NCBI GenBank assembly: GCA_046049665.1
Contig: JBJOQW010000065.1
Coordinates: forward strand, 1-22,638
Length of the DNA stretch: 22,638 bases
Reading direction: 5' to 3'
Origin: JAAFHS01 sp046049665
GTDB taxonomy: Bacteria; Pseudomonadota; Alphaproteobacteria; Rhodobacterales; Rhodobacteraceae
The notes beneath the pieces are model-generated. The model did no database searches, was not told the origin of the DNA, and was given only the letters and a program-made list of their open reading frames with translations. This document shows positions 1 to 8,987 of this stretch, piece by piece; position 1 is the stretch's first letter, and every line of letters starts with the position of its first letter. A program made the position numbers and the translations under genes.

Positions 1-795
1 ATCGGGGCGCCGCCGGGGGTCGTCGCACTGGCGGTAGCCTGGTTGGTAACACTGCCTGCATCCACATCAGCCTGCGTCAGCGTGTAGATCACGGCAAAAG
101 CGGCACTTTCACCGGGCCGCAGATCGGGCGCATCACCCTGCCCGTCATGGTTGCCGCCACCGGATAGAAAAGCGGGCACAGGGCGCGTGCCTGTGCCGGT
201 AAAGGTGGTTTCAGCAACGCCCACATCAAACAGCGTGACGTTGCCGGGGTTGGCCACAACATAGCTGTAGCTGATCGTATCACCCGCATCGGCCCGGCCA
301 TTGGCCCCAAGGTTGGGCGTGGCGGTCTTGACCACGTTCATCGCGGCACCGCTGGCCAGCGGGGTGACCGTGGGCGTGTTGTTGTCAGCCGTTGCACCAG
401 ACAAATCGCTGATCGGGGCGCCGCCGGGGGTCGTCGCACTGGCGGTAGCCTGGTTGGTAACACTGCCTGCATCCACATCAGCCTGCGTCAGCGTGTAGAT
501 CACGGCAAAAGCAGCACTTTCACCGGGCCGCAGATCGGGCGCATCACCCTGCCCATCATGGTTGCCGCCACCGGATAGAAAAGCGGGCACCGGGCGCGTG
601 CCTGTACCGGTAAAGGTGGTTTCGGCAACGCCCACATCAAACAGCGTGACGTTGCCGGGGTTTGCCACAACATAGCTGTAACTGATCGTATCACCCGCAT
701 CGGCCCGGCCATTGGCCCCAAGGTTGGGCGTGGCGGTCTTGACCACGTTCATCGCGGCACCGCTGGCCAGCGGGGTGACCGTGGGCGTGTTGTTG
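1..795 (-). repeat. Near-identical tandem 411-bp duplication inside the giant gene
   Basis: Bases 1-384 match 412-795 at an offset of 411 bases (137 codons), with seven mismatches at 102, 144, 180, 195, 213, 252 and 270 of the first copy. Every mismatch falls on a codon third position of the minus-strand frame and is synonymous (Ala, Asp, Pro, Gly, Ala, Ala, Ser), so the two copies encode the same protein over this length. The copies diverge after 384/795. The first copy starts at the window edge, so the array may continue to the left. Confidence 0.95.
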
Positions 796-2424
796 TTGGC
801 GGCTGATCCTGAGACATCGCTGATCGGGCCAAGGACAGGATCGGTGGCCGTGGCTGTGACCGTGTTCGAAATGCCACCCGCATCAATGGCAGATTGGGTC
901 AGCGCAAAAGTGGCGGCATATGTCCATGTCTCGCCCACCACAAGCAGACCATCACCATCATCACCGCTGGTCAGGGTTGGTCCGGTGGTCAGGGCCTGCG
1001 CACCGCCTTGCACATCGGTCAGCGTATCCACCAGCACCGGCGCGGGCAAAGACACATTGCCAGTGTTCTGCACGGTAATTGCGTATGTCAGCACATTGCC
1101 AGCACGTGGCGGCGATTGCAGTGCTGCAGCGTTTGCTGTCTTGATCGTAACCAATGACGGCAGGCGTGGGAAATTGGTGACGGTGGGCAGATCATCACCC
1201 TGAGTAGCACCGGAAAGATCGGTCACTGGCCCGCCAGCCGGGTTTGTGCCGCTGGCAGTAGCCTGATTGACCACCTGCCCACGGTCCACATCGGCCTGAG
1301 TCAATGCATAAGTCGTAGCATAGGTCACTGCGTCTGCGGGCCGCAGATCAGCAATTGACGGATTGCCGCCGACTTCGACCCCGCCTGTCACATAGGCGGG
1401 CACCGGGGCTGCGCCTGAACCAAGAAACCCGGTTTCAACCGGCACCACATCACGGATCGTGGCATTGCCTGTGTTCGTTATGACGTATTGATAGCTGATA
1501 TTGTCTCCGGGGGATGCAATACCATCCGCGCCCAGGTTCATCGTGGCCGTTTTCACTGCTGCCAACCGCGGCTGCAGGTTGAATGTTGTGACCGTTGGAT
1601 CATTGGTTGGATCGCTGTCATTGTCCGGCCCGTCGGCCAGACCGTCATCATCATCCGACGTGTCTGTTAGAACACTGCCATCGGGTGCCCGTGCTTCGGC
1701 CACAACGCTGTTTGACACCCCGCCTGCGTCAAGTATTGCCTGCGAAATCACAACACGGGCACGATAGACCCAAGTTTCACCCACACCAAGACGCAGGTCC
1801 GCATCGGCGTCACCCGAAACATAATCCGGCCCCACGAACAACTGCCGCACAAGCCCGTTGGCATCGCGCAGTGTATCGGTCAGATCAGGCTCTGACAGCG
1901 TGACATTACCGGTGTTCGTTGCCGTGATCGTGTAGACAATCTCTTGCCCTGCCACCACAGGGTTTGTCAGACCCGAAACATCGGCCCTTTTCTGCAAATC
2001 CAGCGCCGGGCTGGAAGCCTCAACTGCCACCGTTGCATCAGCAATGGCTGGTGGCACCGTCACCCCTGGTGGGCCGGTTGCCGAAACGCTGACAGTGTTC
2101 GTCAGGTCGGCACCAGCATCCACATCGCCCTGACTGACCAAATAGGTGGCCGTGAACGTAACCTCATCTCCCGGTGCAAGCGTATCCCAGATGCCATCGG
2201 CGGCCGCATCAGGGCTGTCCAGCGTCGGCGCGGCGTCTGTCAGCAGCACATCGCCTGAAATGGTCAGAACAGTCGCGCCCGCCGCGGAACGGTGGGTATC
2301 GGTTGGGGTCACATCTGTGAGGGTGACGTTGCCGGCATTCCGGACTGTGTAAGTGTAGGTTATCGTGTCATCAGCGGCGGCATTCGACATTGTCGAAGCA
2401 ACCTTGTCCACCTGAAGCAAGGGC
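1..2424 (-). repeat. Six longer cysteine-free protein repeats with acidic loops
   Basis: The six repeats nearest the window edge have a longer period of about 392-439 bases (131-146 residues), and my translation of this stretch contains no cysteine. Where the N-terminal repeats have the cysteine pair, these have loops such as SGDDGDG, SGDADADLRLG or GNHDGQGDAPDL, followed by GETW or PGES and the usual YTLTQADVDAG strand. Acidic loops of this kind often bind calcium in extracellular beta-sandwich repeats; calcium binding here is inference. The block continues beyond the window. Confidence 0.8.
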
Positions 2425-5400
2425 ACACGATCCGCCGTAACCGTTTCGGTCGCCTGCGCAGATAGGGCAGGCGTTGGCAATTCGGCCGAAGTCACAGCAG
2501 CAACATTGACCACCTGCCCTGCATCCACATCAGTCTGCATGACTGTATAGGCACCTGTACAGGTGATCGAAGCACCGGGGGCAAGCCCGGCCACCGGGAT
2601 AGCATCACAGGCGACACTGGCGATCTTGTCATCCGTGACAGACGGCTGCGCCAGCAATGTGACGTTGCCAGAGTTTGTGACCGAATAGGTGTAATTGATC
2701 ACCTGACCCGGGGCATCAAACCGGGCAACATCTGCAATTTTTGACAGGGAAAAAGCGCGCTGCTGCACAGGGCCAAGCACATCCAGCGTGCCGGTATCAC
2801 TGACGGTGGGGCTGCCCGGCACGGTGGGCTGCGCCACAACGGCCACGGTATTCAGCACCCCGCCGTTGGGCCCCGGCAGCCGGTCAACGTCAGCTTGGGT
2901 TGTGGTGTAGGTAAAGGTGCAACTGCTGTTTGTCGCGCCCGGGGCCAATGCACCGACGGTGCAACTGGCCAAGGGATCAAGCGTGTCTGTCACGGTCGCG
3001 CTGGTCAGTGTGACGTTCCCAACGTTCCGCACTGTTGCGCGGAATGTCAGAACCTCGCCCGGACCAGTAAAGGCAGGAGCGGCACCTGGGTCAGGCTCCA
3101 GAACCTTGGTGACCTCGACTGCGGGCAAGGGGTTCACCAACGGATGTGTGTCGGAAGCAAGCAGTTCAATCAACCCGCCTTGTGGGGATGAAGCACGCGC
3201 GATGGCCGTGTTGCCAAGCGCGCCGCCCGTATCAACATCCGCCTGTGTGACCGTATAGTTTCCTGTGCAGGTCAAGGTCCCCGCAACAGCCAGAGTTGTT
3301 GCATTGCAAGACAAAGTCGGGATCAGTGGATCGGTCACGCTGACACCGATCAGTGTCTGGTCGCCAATATTCGTGACCTCGAATTCATAGGTCAGCACGG
3401 CACCGGCCGGCGCTGGATTGGGGCCCGCGATCACTTCTTTTGTCAGGTTCAGGCCGGGGGTTGGCGCACCCGGAATGTCAAGGCTGACGGGCGGGCTTGC
3501 AACCGGGATCTGGCCACCCCCCGGCGCAAAGATCGAATTGGCCGTCGCCGTGTTCAGCACACCGCTATGATCGATATCCGCCTGCGTGACGATGTATTCA
3601 GCCGTACATTGCGCCTGGGCGCCGGGCTCGAACGTATCGTCGCCAATGCTTGGCTCCCAACATGTGATCGGGCCCACAATCTTGTCATCGTTCACGATGA
3701 TAGGCTCTACAAACCCACCATTGCCCGTGTTCGTGACTGTGTAAGTATAGGTGATGGGCTGCCCTACTGCGGGCAGAATGCTTTCTGATCCGGCTTTCTC
3801 CAGGCTGAGCGCCGGGTTTGCATTCAGAGGAAATGTGACAGAATCAGGAGCCGATGCCACGGGGTCACCGTCAAATATTGCACTGACATCAGCAGTGTTG
3901 GTGGTTGACCCAAGCACCAGATCATTTGTGCCGATGGTATAGCTGGCCACGCAGGTAAAAGTGTCACCCGGCGCAAGTGTGGCAGGTACTGCCACGCAAA
4001 CAGGCGTTGTCAGATTATCTGTCACCACAAATGGCGCAGACAGGGTGACGTTACCGGCATTGCGCACAAGGTAGCTGTAATTCAGCACCTCACCGGTGGA
4101 GAAGCTGGCAGGCTCTGGCGGGACAAGCGTCTTGTCGATGGTGATGGCCGGGGTGCGCTGCGCAGGAACCGTCACAACGGCACTAGGTGATGCCACGGGA
4201 TTGCCCGCAAAGCTTGTGTTTGCCGAAGCTGTATTCGTTACAAGACCTGCGTCAATTGCTGCCTGGGTGGCCGTCCATATCTGTGTGCAGGTAGCTGACT
4301 GACCGGGGGCCAACGGGCCAGCAGCACAGGTCAGGCCCGTGCCGATCCGGTTATCATCAATGGTAATGGGGGCGGTCGTCGTGACATTGCCTGTGTTCGT
4401 AATGGTGTAAAGATATGTAATCTGATCTGTGGTCAGGCTGAAAAAGCCCGGTGATCCATCTGCCACCCTTTTCTCAAGACGCAAGGCGGGTGACTGTGTG
4501 GCATTCACCGTTTCGGTATCTGGTGCGGATGCAACCGCAACACTTGTCGGATCACCGGGGCTGCGTGGAACTACCGGCTGCACGGTGTTGGCGGTTGCGG
4601 TGTTGCTGATACTGCCTGCATCAAGATCGGCCTGTGTGACTGTATCGCTGGCCGTGCATGTCAGCGTTCCACCCGGCGCGATACCCGTTGCCGGCACAGC
4701 TGGACAGTTGACCGATGCGATCTGATTGTCGCTGATCGTGATTGGCGCTGTCAGGCTGATATTGCCAGTGTTGGTGACAACATAGGTATAGCTGACCGTT
4801 TGTCCGACTGTGGCATAGGTTGCCGGCGCACCGGTCTTTGCAACACTTAAGGTCGGGCTTTGAAGAGGGCCCAGAATGGTGACAGGGTCACTGTCCTGCA
4901 CGGCCGCAGCACCAGGGGCGGCGCTGGTTGCAGAGACATTCACCGTATTGCGATAACTGCCAGCGTCGACATCGGCCTGCGTCATGATGCGTGCCACGCT
5001 CAAAGGCGTGCTGTTGGCACAGTCGGTTGCACTTGCCCCGGGTGGAAGCGCAGGCAAAGCGCAGGTAAAGCCCAAAGCAGCATCATCCAGAACGACATTG
5101 TTCAGGGTCACGTTCCCCGTGTTTTCCACTTCAAAGCTGAATGTGACCGGCTGCCCCAACGTGAAATCCGTTACCGATGGCGTTTTCGTGACGTTCAGCG
5201 CAGGCGAGGCGGCAGGACCCTGAACAACGGCTGTTGCGGTTGCAGGCCCTGCTGCCGTCAGGCCCGGCTGGGCAGTCACTGCGATAGCGGCCGTATTCGT
5301 GATGCGGCCCGCATTCACGTCACTTTGCGTCACGGTGTATGTCGCCACACAACTGCTGTCCGCGGCACCGGGAGCAAGCGATGGAATGACGCAGCTTAGA

Positions 5401-8400
5401 TCAGGGTCAAAGAAGGCGTCCGTGATGGTAACATTGGTCAACGTTGTGTTGCCCGTATTGCGCGCGCGCAATGTAAAGGCGACCTCATCACCCGCTGCGG
5501 CAAAGGGGCCATCGGCCAGCTTGGTAAATTCGTAACTCGCGGTCCGCGGAACCGCGCTTACCGTAACACTGTCAGTGGCGGTAGTAGCGCCCGGTGATGC
5601 TGCTGCAGCCGCGTTCACGATGGCTCCCCGGTCCACATCCGACTGCGTGGCCGTGTAGTTGAAAACGCAACTTGTGTTGGTCGTGCCCGGTGCAATGGTC
5701 GGGATCGTGCAGCTGAAGCTCGGGAAATTCGTATCCGTCACCACCACAGTCGTCAGCGTCTGCGTGCCGGTGTTCGACACCCGGAAATTGTAACTGATCT
5801 GCTGCCCCGCCCGGTAGGTTTGCAGGCTTGCCACCTTGTCCAGTGTCATCGACCGCACCGCGTTCGCCGGGTTGATCGGCACCGTCGCCGTGCCTGTATC
5901 CGACACGCTGGCCCCACCCGGCGTTGCCGCCGTCACGCTGGCCGTGTTCACGATCTGCCCGGCATCCACATCCGCCTGCGTCACTGTGTAATTCGCCGTA
6001 CAGTTGCCCGTTCCCCCCGGCGCAAGGCTGGCAAAGCTGCAAGACAGCGCCGGGATACGCGGATCCGTCACCACCACCGAGGTCAGCGTCACGTTGCCCG
6101 TGTTCGTCACCACGAAATTGTATGGCACCGTTGACCCGACAGTCGTGAAATTCGCCGGGCCCGACTTTGCCACATCCACCGAAGGCGTGGCCGGGATTGT
6201 CACCGTTGCCGTGGCTTCCGGCGTTGTGAACGTGCGCGTTTCGCCACCTTGCGTGAACGGAAAGCTGGCCGTGGCACGGTTGACGATGCTGCCCGCATCC
6301 ACCTCGGCCTGCGTCGGCGTGGTGCTGGCCGTGCAGGTAAAGCTGTCGCCCGGGTTCAGCGTGGCGGGCTGGCTGCACACCGCACCCGGCGCACGCGCAT
6401 CACTGATCGTCACAGGCTGCGCCGGAAACAGGATCTGCGTATTGCCGCTGTTGGTGACAGTGAAGGTATAGGTGATCGCGGTTGACGTATCGACTGCCGT
6501 CGTCGGCGATGCCGCTTTGGCCACGCTGATCGCCGGGTTCAGCACCGGCGCAATCGTCACGCTGTCACTGTTTGACGTGGTGCCCGAACCAACCGCCCCT
6601 AACCGCGCCGTCGCCACGTTCGTGACCGACCCCGCCAGAATATCCGCGCTGGTAAAGACATAATTGCGCGTGCAGGTCACACTTGCCCCGCGCGCCAGAC
6701 CACCCGCCTGACACTGGAACGTGCCAGCCCTGTCATCAATCACCGTCAGCGGCCCCGGCAGCGCCACATTGCCCGTGTTCGTGACCAGATAGCTGTAGGT
6801 CACCGTATTACCCACCTGAAACTGCGCCGCCGAAATGACCGGCGATGTCTTGTCCAGGCTGACGGATCGCGTCTGCACCGCAGGCACCGTTTGCGTGTCC
6901 GCCGTGCCCGTCAAAGGCGTGGCAGACCCCGCTGGCGTCACCCGTGGCGTCGCCGTGTTGGCCACCTGACCCGCCTCAAGGTTTGCCTGTGTTGTGGTGT
7001 AACTGCCCGTACAAACCGCCGTAGCACCCGGGGCCACACTTGCCGGGCAGACAATGCCCGAAGGGATCAGCGGGTCTGTCACCGTCAGATTGTTCAGCGT
7101 CGTGTTGCCCGTGTTGGTGAAGGCAAATTCGTACTGGAGCACCACACCCGAATTATTGAACGATGTCGGCGAGGTCGCAGCCAGACGCTTGTCGAACGTG
7201 AATGACGGCGTGCGCGTGGCAGGCACCGTTTCCGTGTCTGACGCTGTTCCCGTCACCCCACCCGCAGTGATGCTGGCTTGCGCCGTGTTCACCACTTGGC
7301 CTGCGTCAATGTTGGCCTGCGTGACAGTGTAGTTCGCCGTACAGATAACCGTTGCCCCCGGTGCTACCGTCCCCGCAGGGCAGCTGACACCGCCCGCAAT
7401 CAGCGGATCGGTAATCGTGGGCGGCGCAGGCCACGTCAGATTGCCCGTATTGCGCAGGGTAAAGCGGTAAGGGATCACTTGCCCCGCCGCCGTCACCGGC
7501 GAAAGCTGCGCCACCTTGTCCAGCGTCAGCGTCACCACCCGCGCCGGGCCCGGCAGGTTTTGCGTATCTGTCACCGGAGTAATGTTGCCCAAGGGTGACC
7601 GCGCGTTCACTGTCGCCGTGTTTGACAACTGCGTGCTGCCAGTGCCCCAAGCATCCACATCGGCCTGCGTCACCGTGTAATTGGCCGTGCAATTCGCAAT
7701 CGCGTTCGGCAAAAGCGTGGCCGTCGTGCAAGACAGCCCCGGCAGACGAGGGTCCGTTACCACTACATTTGTCAGCGTCACATTGCCCGTGTTCTGCACA
7801 CGGAACGTATAAGGCACCACCGTGCCCGCATTGCCAAACGCCGTCAGCGTGGTGGCCTTGTCCAACGTGATGGCAGGGTTGCGCGTTGGCCCCGGTATGG
7901 TCAGCGTCGCCTGCCGTTCGCCCAGCACCCCGAAATCCGGCGTGCCCCGCGCAACTGCCACATTTGTCACAGACCCGCGGTCAACATCCGCCTGCGTGAC
8001 CGTATAGGTCGCCGTACAAGTGGCTTGATTGGGCGTTTGCCCCAGGTTCACATCCAGCAGCGTTGTTGGCGTACACGTGACTGCGCCGATCTTGTCATCC
8101 TGCAGCGTGATGTTGCGAATAGGCACCGACCCGATGTTGCGGATGACGAAATTGTAGGTAACCACCTGCCCAACTGTCGCAAACGCCGTGCTGGGTGATG
8201 TCTTGGTCAGATCATAACCGGGGGCAACCGTCTTGATATCCTGATTGGTCAGCGTGTTGCCAATGCGGAAATCCCAGAAGTTATCGTTCGGGTCACGGTC
8301 AAAAATCTGCGTTGTCGTGCGGCCCGTGGACAGGATGTTCGACAGCAGCGCCGGGTTTGTCGTGCTCATCCAGCCGGTATTGAAGGTGTTGTTGGTATAT

Positions 8401-8921
8401 CCGGTGGCGAAACCCTGGCTAACTGTGCCAGCCGTGTTGGTGATTTCAGTCTGCACGGTAGACCAGTTCGATACATCAAACCCGTTGACCCGCAGGGTGA
8501 TGTCATTGAAATCAAACTCACCCGCGCCGGTATCACCATCCTGCGCCGAAAACCGCACATACATCTGCGCGATTGACCCGCCGAAATAGGTGGCGCAGGT
8601 GGACGCCCCGCAATCCAGCGCAATCGGGTTGTTGATTGTGAACGGGTTGCCACGAAAGGCCGTTGGCGTGCCCGTGTTCTGAAACCCCTGAAACGCACCG
8701 GTCGGATCGGAAAACTGGTAATAGGCGTTGCCATTGGCCCCGATCATCACAATCGCCACGCCGCCCGCCTCGGGATAGCCGGTGGGCAGGCGCAGGTTGG
8801 TGCCGGGCACGTTCATGGTGAAATTCGTGGCAAGACCTTGCAAAGACGACATCGCAAGAAAAAGCATTGCGGCCAGAACAAACCGCAACGCATTGCTCAG
8901 CTTTTCGCTTGCACTAACCAC
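1..8921 (-). CDS. Giant secreted DUF11/DUF7507-type repeat protein (C terminus outside window)
   Basis: The frame starts at GTG 8921 and stays open to the window edge, giving at least 2,973 codons. The start is supported by AAAGG at 8928-8932, six bases upstream, and by the signal peptide it creates: residues 1-31, with a basic n-region, hydrophobic core FVLAAMLFLAM and probable cleavage after GLA. Residues about 32-225 form a non-repeat domain with CGASTC and a DFND motif. About 23 repeats of 110-145 residues follow, each with the pattern G..ISY.Y.V.NTGN.TL..V.V.D and ending in a YTVTQADVDAG-like strand. This is the signature of DUF11/DUF7507 (TIGR01451) immunoglobulin-like repeats, usual in large exported surface or matrix proteins. 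The role is unknown; adhesion or cell-surface structure is inference. No membrane anchor or secretion signal other than the signal peptide is visible, because the C terminus is missing. The gene lies downstream of an RND operon but behind a terminator. Confidence 0.93.
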   Translation of the reverse strand, partial: MVSASEKLSNALRFVLAAMLFLAMSSLQGLATNFTMNVPGTNLRLPTGYPEAGGVAIVMIGANGNAYYQFSDPTGAFQGFQNTGTPTAFRGNPFTINNPIALDCGASTCATYFGGSIAQMYVRFSAQDGDTGAGEFDFNDITLRVNGFDVSNWSTVQTEITNTAGTVSQGFATGYTNNTFNTGWMSTTNPALLSNILSTGRTTTQIFDRDPNDNFWDFRIGNTLTNQDIKTVAPGYDLTKTSPSTAFATVGQVVTYNFVIRNIGSVPIRNITLQDDKIGAVTCTPTTLLDVNLGQTPNQATCTATYTVTQADVDRGSVTNVAVARGTPDFGVLGERQATLTIPGPTRNPAITLDKATTLTAFGNAGTVVPYTFRVQNTGNVTLTNVVVTDPRLPGLSCTTATLLPNAIANCTANYTVTQADVDAWGTGSTQLSNTATVNARSPLGNITPVTDTQNLPGPARVVTLTLDKVAQLSPVTAAGQVIPYRFTLRNTGNLTWPAPPTITDPLIAGGVSCPAGTVAPGATVICTANYTVTQANIDAGQVVNTAQASITAGGVTGTASDTETVPATRTPSFTFDKRLAATSPTSFNNSGVVLQYEFAFTNTGNTTLNNLTVTDPLIPSGIVCPASVAPGATAVCTGSYTTTQANLEAGQVANTATPRVTPAGSATPLTGTADTQTVPAVQTRSVSLDKTSPVISAAQFQVGNTVTYSYLVTNTGNVALPGPLTVIDDRAGTFQCQAGGLARGASVTCTRNYVFTSADILAGSVTNVATARLGAVGSGTTSNSDSVTIAPVLNPAISVAKAASPTTAVDTSTAITYTFTVTNSGNTQILFPAQPVTISDARAPGAVCSQPATLNPGDSFTCTASTTPTQAEVDAGSIVNRATASFPFTQGGETRTFTTPEATATVTIPATPSVDVAKSGPANFTTVGSTVPYNFVVTNTGNVTLTSVVVTDPRIPALSCSFASLAPGGTGNCTANYTVTQADVDAGQIVNTASVTAATPGGASVSDTGTATVPINPANAVRSMTLDKVASLQTYRAGQQISYNFRVSNTGTQTLTTVVVTDTNFPSFSCTIPTIAPGTTNTSCVFNYTATQSDVDRGAIVNAAAAASPGATTATDSVTVSAVPRTASYEFTKLADGPFAAAGDEVAFTLRARNTGNTTLTNVTITDAFFDPDLSCVIPSLAPGAADSSCVATYTVTQSDVNAGRITNTAAIAVTAQPGLTAAGPATATAVVQGPAASPALNVTKTPSVTDFTLGQPVTFSFEVENTGNVTLNNVVLDDAALGFTCALPALPPGASATDCANSTPLSVARIMTQADVDAGSYRNTVNVSATSAAPGAAAVQDSDPVTILGPLQSPTLSVAKTGAPATYATVGQTVSYTYVVTNTGNISLTAPITISDNQIASVNCPAVPATGIAPGGTLTCTASDTVTQADLDAGSISNTATANTVQPVVPRSPGDPTSVAVASAPDTETVNATQSPALRLEKRVADGSPGFFSLTTDQITYLYTITNTGNVTTTAPITIDDNRIGTGLTCAAGPLAPGQSATCTQIWTATQAAIDAGLVTNTASANTSFAGNPVASPSAVVTVPAQRTPAITIDKTLVPPEPASFSTGEVLNYSYLVRNAGNVTLSAPFVVTDNLTTPVCVAVPATLAPGDTFTCVASYTIGTNDLVLGSTTNTADVSAIFDGDPVASAPDSVTFPLNANPALSLEKAGSESILPAVGQPITYTYTVTNTGNGGFVEPIIVNDDKIVGPITCWEPSIGDDTFEPGAQAQCTAEYIVTQADIDHSGVLNTATANSIFAPGGGQIPVASPPVSLDIPGAPTPGLNLTKEVIAGPNPAPAGAVLTYEFEVTNIGDQTLIGVSVTDPLIPTLSCNATTLAVAGTLTCTGNYTVTQADVDTGGALGNTAIARASSPQGGLIELLASDTHPLVNPLPAVEVTKVLEPDPGAAPAFTGPGEVLTFRATVRNVGNVTLTSATVTDTLDPLASCTVGALAPGATNSSCTFTYTTTQADVDRLPGPNGGVLNTVAVVAQPTVPGSPTVSDTGTLDVLGPVQQRAFSLSKIADVARFDAPGQVINYTYSVTNSGNVTLLAQPSVTDDKIASVACDAIPVAGLAPGASITCTGAYTVMQTDVDAGQVVNVAAVTSAELPTPALSAQATETVTADRVPLLQVDKVASTMSNAAADDTITYTYTVRNAGNVTLTDVTPTDTHRSAAGATVLTISGDVLLTDAAPTLDSPDAAADGIWDTLAPGDEVTFTATYLVSQGDVDAGADLTNTVSVSATGPPGVTVPPAIADATVAVEASSPALDLQKRADVSGLTNPVVAGQEIVYTITATNTGNVTLSEPDLTDTLRDANGLVRQLFVGPDYVSGDADADLRLGVGETWVYRARVVISQAILDAGGVSNSVVAEARAPDGSVLTDTSDDDDGLADGPDNDSDPTNDPTVTTFNLQPRLAAVKTATMNLGADGIASPGDNISYQYVITNTGNATIRDVVPVETGFLGSGAAPVPAYVTGGVEVGGNPSIADLRPADAVTYATTYALTQADVDRGQVVNQATASGTNPAGGPVTDLSGATQGDDLPTVTNFPRLPSLVTIKTANAAALQSPPRAGNVLTYAITVQNTGNVSLPAPVLVDTLTDVQGGAQALTTGPTLTSGDDGDGLLVVGETWTYAATFALTQSAIDAGGISNTVTATATDPVLGPISDVSGSAANNNTPTVTPLASGAAMNVVKTATPNLGANGRADAGDTISYSYVVANPGNVTLFDVGVAETTFTGTGTRPVPAFLSGGGNHDGQGDAPDLRPGESAAFAVIYTLTQADVDAGSVTNQATASATTPGGAPISDLSGATADNNTPTVTPLASGAAMNVVKTATPNLGANGRADAGDTISYSYVVANPGNVTLFDVGVAETTFTGTGTRPVPAFLSGGGNHDGQGDAPDLRPGESAAFAVIYTLTQADVDAGSVTNQATASATTPGGAP
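2425..8246 (-). repeat. 17 protein repeats with a conserved cysteine pair
   Basis: The codons for the strand resembling TQADVDAG recur about every 321-369 bases. Near 7982, 7651, 7307, 6976, 6639, 6297, 5965, 5633, 5312, 4967, 4621, 4252, 3921, 3571, 3232, 2885 and 2521 the forward strand reads like tccacatccgcctgcgtcac. In translation every one of these 17 repeats has two cysteines flanking an APG-type turn, for example LSC-x(10)-GTGNC. The last cysteine lies just before the TQADVDAG strand. A disulfide per repeat is likely in the oxidising periplasm or outside the cell. The repeats have diverged well beyond recent duplication. Repeats 11 and 19 have lost the TQADVDAG wording but keep both cysteines. 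Confidence 0.85.
8247..8828 (-). other. N-terminal non-repeat domain of the giant protein
   Basis: This part encodes residues about 32-225, between the signal peptide and the first repeat. It contains CGASTC, then a glycine/aspartate-rich stretch ending in GEFDFNDITLRVNG, then an Asn/Thr-rich part and FDRDPNDNFWDFRIGNTL. The DFND-plus-beta-strand motif recalls calcium-associated beta-sandwich domains such as DUF4114, but I cannot assign a family. It has two cysteines (in CGASTC) that could form a local disulfide. It may be the functional head carried on the repeat stalk; that is inference from its position. Confidence 0.5.
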
Positions 8922-8924
8922 TGA

Positions 8925-8932
8925 CCACCTTT
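8925..8932 (-). promoter_or_regulatory. Ribosome binding site deciding the GTG start of the giant gene
   Basis: AAAGGTGG lies just upstream of GTG 8921, with six bases between AAAGG and the start. The next in-frame ATG codons (residues 19 and 24) fall inside the signal-peptide core and would remove its positive end, so GTG 8921 is preferred. Confidence 0.6.
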
Positions 8933-8987
8933 GCCTTGCCGATGCCTCTTGCGGGCACTTTTGCGCAAATACACGCCTTAGTTGCGA

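Noticed and set aside
712..1203. Plus-strand open frames across the repeat region (also 4860-5399, 6004-6471 and others)
   Set aside because: They are antisense readings of the repeat codons, recur with the repeat period, and lack family-like sequence or ribosome sites.
5572..6378. 268-codon minus-strand open frame in a different register of the giant gene
   Set aside because: Gly/His/Gln-rich composition typical of an off-frame reading of repeat DNA. It lies inside the continuous main frame, which has clear family motifs.
1..8240. Regularly spaced similar sequences that might suggest a CRISPR array
   Set aside because: The period is 321-439 bases, the similarity is protein-coding, and there are no short repeats separated by unique spacers.
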